18,892 bases of DNA from JAJZJT01 sp964610905 (lineage in GTDB: Bacteria > Actinomycetota > Acidimicrobiia > Acidimicrobiales > RAAP-2): the NCBI GenBank assembly GCA_964610905.1, contig CAZSYT010000064.1, forward strand, positions 1 to 18,892, in the 5' to 3' direction. This document shows, one piece after another, positions 6,379-12,767 of this stretch (its first letter is position 1; every line of letters begins with the position of its first letter). A model generated the notes under the pieces. That model was not told the DNA's origin and did no database searches. It saw nothing but the letters and a program-made list of their open reading frames with translations. Made by a program: the position numbers and the translations under genes.

Positions 6379-6867
6379 ATGCGCGAGGGCGTGGAGTGGG
6401 CGGCGCACTGCACCGTCCTGCTCGCCCTGTTGCCCTCCGACGCCACGCTTCCCGCCGTTCGGCTGGCCGACTACCACGGGGTGCCGGCCCCGTACCTCGC
6501 CAAGTCCCTCCAGGCGCTCGCCCGGTCGGGGATCGTGGAGTCGGCCAGCGGCCGCAACGGGGGGTACCGGCTTGCCCGTCCCGCCACGGCGACCTCCCTG
6601 CTCGACGTGGTCGACGCGGTCGAGGGGGACAGGCGGGCCTTCCGCTGCACGGAGATCCGTCGACGCGGGCCATCGGCAGTGCCTGCCCGGTGCTACACGA
6701 CCACGTGCACGATCGCGGCCGAGGACACATGGCGGCACCGCCTCGGGTCGGTCTCGATCGCCGAGCTGGCCGCAGCGGTGGCGACCCACGCTCCGGCCGA
6801 CGCCGCCGAGAAGGCCGCGACCTGGCTCTCCGACGTCCTCGCCCGGCGATCCGGGGGCGACCGGTGA
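6379..6867 (+). CDS. Rrf2-family transcriptional regulator, RsrR-like (Fe-S cluster type)
   Basis: This 162-residue winged-helix regulator has the Rrf2 core: an N-terminal helix, the HTH (VRLADYHGVPAPYLAKSLQALARSGIV, in two parts) and the wing GRNGGYRLARP near 58-68. Cys90, Cys105 and Cys110 lie in the C-terminal loop. The N-terminus reads GVEWAAHC with Glu6 and His10 spaced as in Streptomyces RsrR, whose [2Fe-2S] cluster is reported to use a Glu and a His of one subunit and two Cys of the other. FRCTEIRRRGP also resembles that protein. A redox-responsive [2Fe-2S] repressor is thus the best call, rather than NsrR or IscR. It is divergent from an NmrA-like stub and its stop overlaps the OsmC-like start, suggesting it controls both sides and itself. 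Confidence 0.85.
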   Translation: MREGVEWAAHCTVLLALLPSDATLPAVRLADYHGVPAPYLAKSLQALARSGIVESASGRNGGYRLARPATATSLLDVVDAVEGDRRAFRCTEIRRRGPSAVPARCYTTTCTIAAEDTWRHRLGSVSIAELAAAVATHAPADAAEKAATWLSDVLARRSGGDR

Positions 6868-7346
6868 CGGCGGCGCCAGTGCACCGCTACCGGGCAACCT
6901 GTACGTGGCAGGGGTCGACCGGCGGAGGCTACGGGTCGTACTCACGCGCCCACGAGGCTGCGTCGTCGCCCGCCGAGGCCGCACTGGCGCTCAGCGCCGA
7001 CCCCGCCTTCGCCGGTGACCCGTCGCGGCTGAACCCCGAGCAGCTCCTGGTGGTCGCCACGTCGTCGTGCCAGCTCCTCTCGTTCCTGGCCGTCGCCGCC
7101 CGAGCCGGGGTCGACGTCGTCGCCTACGCCGACGACGCCGAGGGGCTCATGCCCGAGGGCGTGGGGCCGGTCCGGCTCACCGAGGTCCACTTGCGGCCGC
7201 GGATCACGGTGCGGCCACCGGCCACCGGCGACGTCGTCGAGGAGCTGTGCGAGCGCGCCCATCGCGAGTGCTTCGTCGCCAACACCTTGGCGTGCACGGT
7301 GACGGTCGCCCCGACCGTTACCGTCGCCGCCGCGGGCACCCGGTGA
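6864..7346 (+). CDS. OsmC/Ohr-family peroxide-reducing protein
   Basis: The 160-residue protein has the two OsmC-family redox cysteines in their usual contexts: Cys69 in ATSSCQLLSFLAVAARAG and Cys136 in HRECFVANTL. Family members are dimeric thiol peroxidases that reduce organic or fatty-acid hydroperoxides, usually re-reduced through lipoyl proteins. The N-terminal part (TCTWQGSTGGGYGSYSRAHE) matches the OsmC beta-sheet start. Translation probably starts at GTG 6864, which overlaps the Rrf2 TGA as GTGA, so the two genes should be translationally coupled; a GGGGG run ends 6 bases upstream. Which peroxide it prefers cannot be told. Co-transcription with an Fe-S redox regulator supports a stress role. 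Confidence 0.88.
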   Translation: MTAAPVHRYRATCTWQGSTGGGYGSYSRAHEAASSPAEAALALSADPAFAGDPSRLNPEQLLVVATSSCQLLSFLAVAARAGVDVVAYADDAEGLMPEGVGPVRLTEVHLRPRITVRPPATGDVVEELCERAHRECFVANTLACTVTVAPTVTVAAAGTR

Positions 7347-7425
7347 CGGGCCCGCCGCGCACCGGCCGCTGGCACCGGACCGGCATGCGCGAGCGCCCGT
7401 CCCCCGGTCCGACCGGCGCGACCGG

Positions 7426-7431
7426 TAGCGT
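7426..7431 (+). promoter_or_regulatory. Leaderless-type -10 box of the Ppx/GppA gene
   Basis: TAGCGT is followed by CGGCCC and then GTG 7438, again a 6-base spacing. It favours this start over GTG 7495, which would sit right before the first conserved motif. Confidence 0.5.
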
Positions 7432-7437
7432 CGGCCC

Positions 7438-8478
7438 GTGATCTCCCCGGACGACGCGCACCGGTCGGCGCGCCTCGGCACCGAAGAGCCCTCTGTGCGC
7501 GTCGCCGTCTTCGACCTCGGCAGCACGTCCTTCCACCTCCTGGTGGTCGACGCGTGGCGGGACGGCACGCTCGTCCCGGTCGTGCGCCGCCGCTCTCTCC
7601 TCCACCTCGGCGCCGAGGTGGCCCGGGTCGGCGCCATCTCGGCCGAACGCTCCGCGGCCGCTCTCCGGACCCTCCGTCGCCTGCACCGCGCCGCCGAGGA
7701 GGCGGGTGCCGACGTCGTGGTGGCCATGGCGACGGCCGCGCTGCGCGAAGCGGCGAACGGCCCGGTGCTGCTCGACCGCTTCGCCGCCGTGCTGGGCGTG
7801 CCCGTCGCCCTCCTGAGCGGCGAGGAGGAAGCCCACCTCTGCCTGGTCGGGCAGCGGGCCGGAGTCTGGGTGGGCCGCCAGCCCGTCCTCGGGATCGACC
7901 TCGGAGGCGGGAGCCTCGAGGCGGGCATCTGTGACGCCACCTGCGTCTACGGCGTGGCGAGCGTGGCCCTCGGCACGGGGCGCGTCCGGGGTGAGCTGGG
8001 GACGGGTGACGTGCTCGGTGCCGAGGGTCGCCGCCGCGTCGAGGACGTCACGCTCGAGCGGGTCGTGGCGGTCGAGCGGCTGGTCGCCGACCACCCCGAG
8101 CCCGTGCAGCGGGCGATCGCCAGCGGGGGGACCGTTCGGGCCCTCGCCCGGCTCGCCCTGACCCTGCACCGCCCTCGGCCTCCGTCGGAGCTGGTGAACC
8201 GGGCACCCGTCAACCAGGTCGAGCTCCCGGCCGCCCAGGTCGCCGAGCTCGCCGACCGGCTCGTCGGCACCGACCTCGAGGCACGGCTCGCCCTCCCGGG
8301 CATGCAGGCCCGGCGGGCCGCGCACCTGCCGGTGGGCGCTGTCGTGCTCGACACCCTGCTCGGCCGGCTCGGCCTCGACCGGGTCGTGGTCAGCGAGTGG
8401 GGGCTGCGCGAAGGGGCGGTCCTCGCCGCGCTGGCGCTCGACGCCTGCCAGCCGGCGGAGCAGGCCGTCTCGGTGTGA
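7438..8478 (+). CDS. Ppx/GppA family exopolyphosphatase / pppGpp phosphohydrolase
   Basis: The 346-residue protein shows all Ppx/GppA sugar-kinase/HSP70-fold motifs. These are VAVFDLGSTSFHLLVVD (phosphate-1 loop, about 23-38), VAMATAALREAAN, LLSGEEEAHL with the catalytic Glu region (129-131), GIDLGGGSLE (about 152-161), IASGGTVRALARL, and the C-terminal SEWGLREGAVLAAL. It would cleave terminal phosphates from polyphosphate and/or pppGpp. The short form without a C-terminal HD-like domain is like the compact actinobacterial enzymes. GTG 7438 gives about 20 residues before the first motif; GTG 7495 is the alternative. It converges on the GAF-GGDEF-EAL gene with only 9 bases between stops, so antisense read-through is possible. 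Confidence 0.88.
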   Translation: MISPDDAHRSARLGTEEPSVRVAVFDLGSTSFHLLVVDAWRDGTLVPVVRRRSLLHLGAEVARVGAISAERSAAALRTLRRLHRAAEEAGADVVVAMATAALREAANGPVLLDRFAAVLGVPVALLSGEEEAHLCLVGQRAGVWVGRQPVLGIDLGGGSLEAGICDATCVYGVASVALGTGRVRGELGTGDVLGAEGRRRVEDVTLERVVAVERLVADHPEPVQRAIASGGTVRALARLALTLHRPRPPSELVNRAPVNQVELPAAQVAELADRLVGTDLEARLALPGMQARRAAHLPVGAVVLDTLLGRLGLDRVVVSEWGLREGAVLAALALDACQPAEQAVSV

Positions 8479-8487
8479 CGAGCGGGG

Positions 8488-11400
8488 TCAGCTGGCCATG
8501 CCGTCGGCACCGGACTGACCGGCCAGGGCGTCGGCCCCGTCGAGCATGCGCTCGACGTCCCCGGGGAGCAGCGGTGGGCTGAAGAAGAACCCCTGTGCCG
8601 TGGTGCAGCCTCGCTGCAGCAGGACGCGGCTCTGGTTCGACGTCTCGACGCCCTCCGCCACGACGTCGAGGCCCAGCCGGTGCGCCATCGCGATGATCGC
8701 GGCGACGAGCGTGCTGCTCTCGGCCTCGGGGCCGAGGACCTGCACGAACGACTCGTCGATCTTGAGGGTCGAGACGGGGAAGCTGCCGATCCGGCTCATG
8801 GACGAGTTGCCCGTCCCGAAGTCGTCGATCGAGAAGCGCACGCCGAGGCGCCGGAGCTGCTCGATGTTGCGCGGCGCGATGCCGGTCTCGTCGAGGACCA
8901 CCCGCTGGGTGATCTCGAGCTCGAGCAGGGACGGGTCGAGACGAGCGGACGCCAGCGAGTGGCGCACGTTCTCGAACAGCTCCGGGTTGGCGAGGTCGAG
9001 CGAGGCCAGGTTGACGGACAGCCGGAGCGGGGGCATGCCGGTGTCGGCCCACCGGCGGACCTGCTGGCACGCCTCCTCGAGCACCCAGGTGTCGAGGGCG
9101 ACGATCAGATTGCTCGCCTCGGCCACCGGGATGAACGCGTCGGGCTCGAGGACGCCACGCCGGGGGTGCCGCCACCTCACCAGGGCCTCGACGCCCACCA
9201 CCTGGGTCGTCTTCAGGTCGATGTAGGGCTGGTAGAGGAGGAAGAACTCACCGTGCTCGAGGGCGGAGCGCAGCTCGCCCTCGAGGTCGTCCCCCTCGTC
9301 CACCGGCCGTTCCTCCCCGACGTACAGGTGGAACGTGTCCCGTCCGAGCGCCTTGGAGCGGTACATGGCCTCGTCGGCGTGGTTGAGGAGCTCGTCGTAG
9401 GTCGTCCCGTGCTCGGGAGCGAGGGCGATCCCGATGGAGCCGGACGCCCGGACCTCGCGCCCGAAGACGTCGTAGGGCGCGTGCAGTGCCTCCAGCGAGC
9501 GGCGCGCCAGGTGCTCGACGGCGCCGCGGTCGGAGAGGCCGGGGAGCAGGACGGCGAACTCGTCGCCCCCGAGGCGAGCCACGGTGTCCTGGCGGCGCAC
9601 CGTCTCGCACAGCCGCTGCCCGACCTGGCGGATCAGCTCGTCCCCGGTGGCGTGCCCCATCGTGTCGTTGACCGACTTGAACTGGTCGAGGTCGATGAAG
9701 AACATGCAGAGGCCTTCGCCTGCCCGCCGGGCCCGGGCCAGCTCCTGGCGGACCCGGTCCTCGAGGAGCCGGCGGTTGGGGAGGCCGGTCAAGACGTCGT
9801 GCCATGCCATGTGCGAGATGCGCTCGAGGAGGCGGGCGTTCTGGAGCGAGGTGGCCGCCTGGTCGGCCAGGCCCGAGAGGCGCTCGTGGAGGTCGCGGCC
9901 GCGCGCGACCGACGCCGGAAGGGGCCTGAGGTAGTTGGCCGCGACGACGCCGAGGAACTCGTCGGCGGCGACCAGGGGGGCGATCACCGACGCCTCGGTC
10001 TCGGTCTGGCGCAGGACCTCGCGAAGGAAGGGGTCCTGGGTGGAGCGGTCGACCACGACGATCGAGCGCGTCTCGATGACGTGGCGCACGAGCGGCGTGT
10101 CGTCCGGCGTGAGGACGACGGCCGAGGGAGAGGGCGCGCCAGCGGGCTCCGCCTCTGCTTGCTCCTCTTCCTCGTCGAGAGCCGCTCGGGCCGACCCGAG
10201 CGTCGTGCGAGGCGGCTCGCGTCCGGTCGTGCGGGCCTGGACGGCGAGCTCGTTGCGAGCCGGGTCCCACAGCATGACGGTCGCGTGGTCGCAGCCCAGC
10301 ACCGACGTGGCCGAGTCGGCCAGCAGCTGGGCCACGGCGTCCGTGGTGGTGAGGCGGGCCAAGGCTCCGGAGAAGTCGAGCAGGGCACGCCGGGTGGCGT
10401 CGCTCGCCCGCGCCTCCTCCAGCGCGGTCACCACGTCGAGCGCCGTCGCCGCGTAGCCGGCATAGAGGGCGAGCATGCGCCGCTCGGACTCGAAGTAGCG
10501 GACGCCTGGCGGGAAGACGGCGGCGAGCCGGCCGTAGCGGCGCCGAGACGATGCGATGTCGACGATGAGGCGCGACCCGTCGCTGTCGTCGGGCACGTCG
10601 CGCCAGAGCTCGTTGGCGAGCACCTGGGCCTCGACGTCGTCGAAGCCGTGGTGGTGGAGCTGGATCGGCGCCTCCGGCGAGGTCCGGACGACGAGGAGGT
10701 ACTTGGGCGCGCTCACCGCACGCGCAGCCCGCGAGGTGATGCTGGCCAGCAGGGTGTCGATGTCCTCCTCGCCGAGGAGCTCGGCCGCCGTCGAGAACAC
10801 GCCCTCGAGGCGCTCGGTCATCTGGTCGAGCTGCGAGCTCAGCTGGGCGATGCGCACCTCGGCGTCGAGCACCATGCCGGTTGCCGGCTGCGGCCCCGCA
10901 GCCGGTGGGACGGCGACGGGTGGCGGCCCCGACGCGGTGGGGACGGCGACGGGTGGCGGCCCTGTGGCCGGTGGGACGGCGACCGGTGGCGGCCCCGACG
11001 CGGTGGGGACGGCGACGGGTGGCGGCCCCGCAGCCGGTGGAGCGGCGACCGACGGCGCCTCCGTTGCGTGGGCTCCCGCGGACTCGCCTCGCTCCCACGC
11101 GGCCTCGAACAGCCTGGGGGCCGTCCCCTCGTCGACGGGCCCGCGGTCGGCGACTGCCTCCCAGCTCACCGAGTAGAGGCAGAAGCGCCCGCCCCGCGCC
11201 TGGCACTCGGACTCCGTGACCGTCGCCGGGGGTAGACCGAAGACCACGGGCACCTGCGTCAGCAGGCCGCGCGTGAAGTCGCAGAGGTGCGGGTGCCGGC
11301 TCGTGGAGCGGCCGGTGACGGCGCGCAGCACGGCGTACGTGCTGCCGTGCTCGAGGATCTCGGTCGAGGTGACCCGCACGAAGCGGTCGATCGCGGTGAC

Positions 11401-11751
11401 GGTGTGCTCGATGAGGGCGGCGGGAGAGCCGAGGGACCGGAGCTGGTCGGCAACGGGCGTTCCCGTGTGCTGGCGCAGCATCTCCTCGCCGACGTGGAGC
11501 CCGATGGACCCGTCACCGGTGACCTGTGCGCCCGCGTGCAAGAGCGCGACGGCCTCCTCGTGCGAGCTCCACGAGGTGACGTCCTCGAGCTCGGCGGCGC
11601 TGCGGTGCTCGCCGGCGACGGCCAGCATCTGCAGCACGCCCGAGTCGCCGCTGTGCTGGCGGACGCAGCGGACCAGTACCGCGGTGAGCGCGCCCGAGAT
11701 GTCCTGGTGGTCCGAACCTGCCCCGGCGGACCCCCGGAATCCGCTCGCCAT
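8488..11751 (-). CDS. Sensor-GAF-GAF-GGDEF-EAL cyclic-di-GMP protein, probable diguanylate cyclase
   Basis: The 1087-residue cytoplasmic protein has an N-terminal alpha/beta sensor (about 20-200) with Cys183 and Cys191 in a CxxxGGxxC-like end that recalls V4R/heme-NO-type domains (tentative). A Pro-Ala-Val repeat linker (235-290) and a coiled coil (about 295-325) follow. Then come GAF-like domains (about 325-445 and 452-640, the second with an acidic insert 526-540), GGDEF (about 648-810) and EAL (about 825-1070). GGDEF is intact (728-732) with an RxxD I-site (Arg719-Asp722). The EAL keeps Glu855, Asn914, Glu946, Asp976-Asp977, Lys997, Glu1033 and Gln1053. However, LEITQ has Gln949 where the loop-6-stabilising Glu is usual, and loop 6 reads GTGNSSM. 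Cyclase activity looks likely and phosphodiesterase activity uncertain. Confidence 0.9.
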   Translation of the reverse strand: MASGFRGSAGAGSDHQDISGALTAVLVRCVRQHSGDSGVLQMLAVAGEHRSAAELEDVTSWSSHEEAVALLHAGAQVTGDGSIGLHVGEEMLRQHTGTPVADQLRSLGSPAALIEHTVTAIDRFVRVTSTEILEHGSTYAVLRAVTGRSTSRHPHLCDFTRGLLTQVPVVFGLPPATVTESECQARGGRFCLYSVSWEAVADRGPVDEGTAPRLFEAAWERGESAGAHATEAPSVAAPPAAGPPPVAVPTASGPPPVAVPPATGPPPVAVPTASGPPPVAVPPAAGPQPATGMVLDAEVRIAQLSSQLDQMTERLEGVFSTAAELLGEEDIDTLLASITSRAARAVSAPKYLLVVRTSPEAPIQLHHHGFDDVEAQVLANELWRDVPDDSDGSRLIVDIASSRRRYGRLAAVFPPGVRYFESERRMLALYAGYAATALDVVTALEEARASDATRRALLDFSGALARLTTTDAVAQLLADSATSVLGCDHATVMLWDPARNELAVQARTTGREPPRTTLGSARAALDEEEEQAEAEPAGAPSPSAVVLTPDDTPLVRHVIETRSIVVVDRSTQDPFLREVLRQTETEASVIAPLVAADEFLGVVAANYLRPLPASVARGRDLHERLSGLADQAATSLQNARLLERISHMAWHDVLTGLPNRRLLEDRVRQELARARRAGEGLCMFFIDLDQFKSVNDTMGHATGDELIRQVGQRLCETVRRQDTVARLGGDEFAVLLPGLSDRGAVEHLARRSLEALHAPYDVFGREVRASGSIGIALAPEHGTTYDELLNHADEAMYRSKALGRDTFHLYVGEERPVDEGDDLEGELRSALEHGEFFLLYQPYIDLKTTQVVGVEALVRWRHPRRGVLEPDAFIPVAEASNLIVALDTWVLEEACQQVRRWADTGMPPLRLSVNLASLDLANPELFENVRHSLASARLDPSLLELEITQRVVLDETGIAPRNIEQLRRLGVRFSIDDFGTGNSSMSRIGSFPVSTLKIDESFVQVLGPEAESSTLVAAIIAMAHRLGLDVVAEGVETSNQSRVLLQRGCTTAQGFFFSPPLLPGDVERMLDGADALAGQSGADGMAS
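10882..11049 (-). repeat. Coding Pro-Ala-Val tandem repeat (11/22-residue units)
   Basis: Five degenerate copies of GPPPVAVPxAx alternate between PTAS and PPAT/PPAA endings, giving a 22-residue higher-order unit. In DNA a stretch starting GGCGGCCCCGACGCGGTGGG recurs at 10922 and 10988, exactly 66 bases apart. It encodes a rigid extended linker between the sensor and the coiled coil. Confidence 0.8.
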
Positions 11752-11761
11752 CCTTCGCTGC

Positions 11762-11769
11762 TCACCTCC
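11762..11769 (-). promoter_or_regulatory. Strong Shine-Dalgarno for the GAF-GGDEF-EAL gene
   Basis: Minus-strand GGAGGTGA is a full anti-16S match ending 10 bases before ATG 11751. It supports that start over the in-frame ATG at 11802, which overlaps the -10 box. Confidence 0.6.
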
Positions 11770-11800
11770 CCCTCGCCCGCGCACGGCGCCGCCGAGGTCC

Positions 11801-11828
11801 ATACTACTCAACGTCTCGACTCCGTCAC
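11801..11828 (-). promoter_or_regulatory. Promoter of the GAF-GGDEF-EAL gene
   Basis: On the minus strand GTGACG (11828-11823), a 16-base spacer and TAGTAT (11806-11801) form a reasonable -35/-10 pair. Predicted transcription from about 11794 gives a leader of about 43 bases that contains the GGAGGTGA site. Confidence 0.5.
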
Positions 11829-12186
11829 CACTGAGGGTGGTAGCCGTCGTCCGAACGGGAGATACGTCGAGGTGGTGCGGCGGCGTCCCGGACGCCGGAC
11901 CGAAGCGGCCGGAGCGTGCGGAGCGGTCACGAGCGCACCCGCGTGCGGGCGCGCTCCCACCTGGATCCCCCTCGCCGCGGGCGCTGGTCGTCCTCTGCCC
12001 CTCGTGCTCTGCCCTGGCACTCTGCCCGGTGCTCGGACTCCCGGCCCGCTCCCACGAGGCACCCGGTGGGGCCTCGTGCGTCGGGCGGTGAGCCCGCGCG
12101 CCAGCGGCGACACTTCGGCGCCATGGTAGTCCTCGTTCCCGCCCGGCGCACGGGCGACCTGCGGGCATGCCGGCTCGTCCGTCCCG
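11829..12186. other. Gene-free gap between divergent GGDEF-EAL and Gpx genes, with two hairpins
   Basis: I find no convincing gene in this stretch. Two inverted repeats stand out: GAGCGCACCCGC, loop GT, GCGGGCGCGCTC (11931-11956, one mismatch) and CACGAGGC, 10-base loop, GCCTCGTG (12053-12078, perfect). They could be terminators, protein sites or part of a small RNA; nothing decides. Confidence 0.5.
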
Positions 12187-12192
12187 TAGGGT
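12187..12192 (+). promoter_or_regulatory. Leaderless-type -10 box of the Gpx gene
   Basis: TAGGGT, then GGGCGC, then ATG 12199. The 6-base spacing predicts a transcript beginning at the start codon; no Shine-Dalgarno is present. Confidence 0.55.
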
Positions 12193-12198
12193 GGGCGC

Positions 12199-12687
12199 AT
12201 GGCACTCTCCGACGTCCCCTTGCGCACCCTCGACGGCACCGAGACCTCGCTCGGAGCCTTCCGCGGCACCACGCTCCTGGTGGTGAACGTCGCCTCCAAG
12301 TGCGGGCTGACGCCGCAGTACGCGGGGCTCGAACGTCTGCAGGAGACGTACGGTGACCGAGGGTTCACCGTGCTCGGGTTCCCCTGCAACCAGTTCGCCG
12401 GTCAGGAGCCCGGCAGCGCCGAGGAGATCGCCACGTTCTGCTCGACCACCTACGGGGTCACCTTCCCCATGTTCGAGAAGCTCGAGGTCAACGGCGAGGG
12501 GCGGCACCCGCTCTACGCCGAGCTCACGGCCGTTCCCGACGGAGACGGCGAAGCCGGCGACATCCAGTGGAACTTCGAGAAGTTCGTGGTCTCGCCGGCG
12601 GGCGAGGTCCTCCGGCGGTTCCGGCCCACCGTCGACCCCGAGGCACCCGAAGTGGTCGCGACCATCGAGGGCGCTCTCCCGACCTGA
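12199..12687 (+). CDS. Glutathione peroxidase-family thiol peroxidase (thioredoxin-dependent type)
   Basis: The 162-residue single-domain enzyme has the Gpx catalytic set: Cys35 in NVASKCGLTPQY, Gln69 in FAGQEPG, and Trp124-Asn125 in IQWNFEKF. Cys is used instead of selenocysteine. Cys81 (TFCSTTYGVTFPMF) sits where the resolving cysteine is found in two-Cys Gpx enzymes that use thioredoxin. This fits actinobacteria, which generally lack glutathione. It would reduce hydrogen peroxide and organic hydroperoxides in the cytoplasm. It is a stand-alone gene with its own leaderless-type promoter and a strong hairpin after its stop, so it is probably monocistronic. It adds a second peroxide-removing enzyme to the OsmC-like protein encoded 5 kb upstream. 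Confidence 0.93.
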   Translation: MALSDVPLRTLDGTETSLGAFRGTTLLVVNVASKCGLTPQYAGLERLQETYGDRGFTVLGFPCNQFAGQEPGSAEEIATFCSTTYGVTFPMFEKLEVNGEGRHPLYAELTAVPDGDGEAGDIQWNFEKFVVSPAGEVLRRFRPTVDPEAPEVVATIEGALPT

Positions 12688-12692
12688 CCGCC

Positions 12693-12727
12693 CCACCCGA
12701 CCGGGCCCGACGCCCCGGGACGGGTGG
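12693..12727. terminator. Strong GC hairpin after the Gpx gene
   Basis: CCACCCG-a-CCGGG, 8-base loop, CCCGG-ga-CGGGTGG. The 12 paired bases carry one small asymmetric internal loop, starting 6 bases after the stop. No T-tract follows. It separates Gpx from the ABC exporter promoter at 12755. Confidence 0.55.
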
Positions 12728-12754
12728 TCGAGGTGGTGGCATCCCCGCCGCCCG

Positions 12755-12760
12755 TACACT
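12755..12760 (+). promoter_or_regulatory. Leaderless-type -10 box of the ABC exporter
   Basis: TACACT is followed by 7 bases and ATG 12768. No Shine-Dalgarno is seen in the seven bases, so a leaderless transcript is predicted. Confidence 0.55.
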
Positions 12761-12767
12761 GGGCGCC

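Noticed and set aside
11752..11802. Upstream ATG at 11802 as the start of the GAF-GGDEF-EAL protein.
   Set aside because: This ATG overlaps the TAGTAT -10 box, while ATG 11751 has a full GGAGGTGA site.
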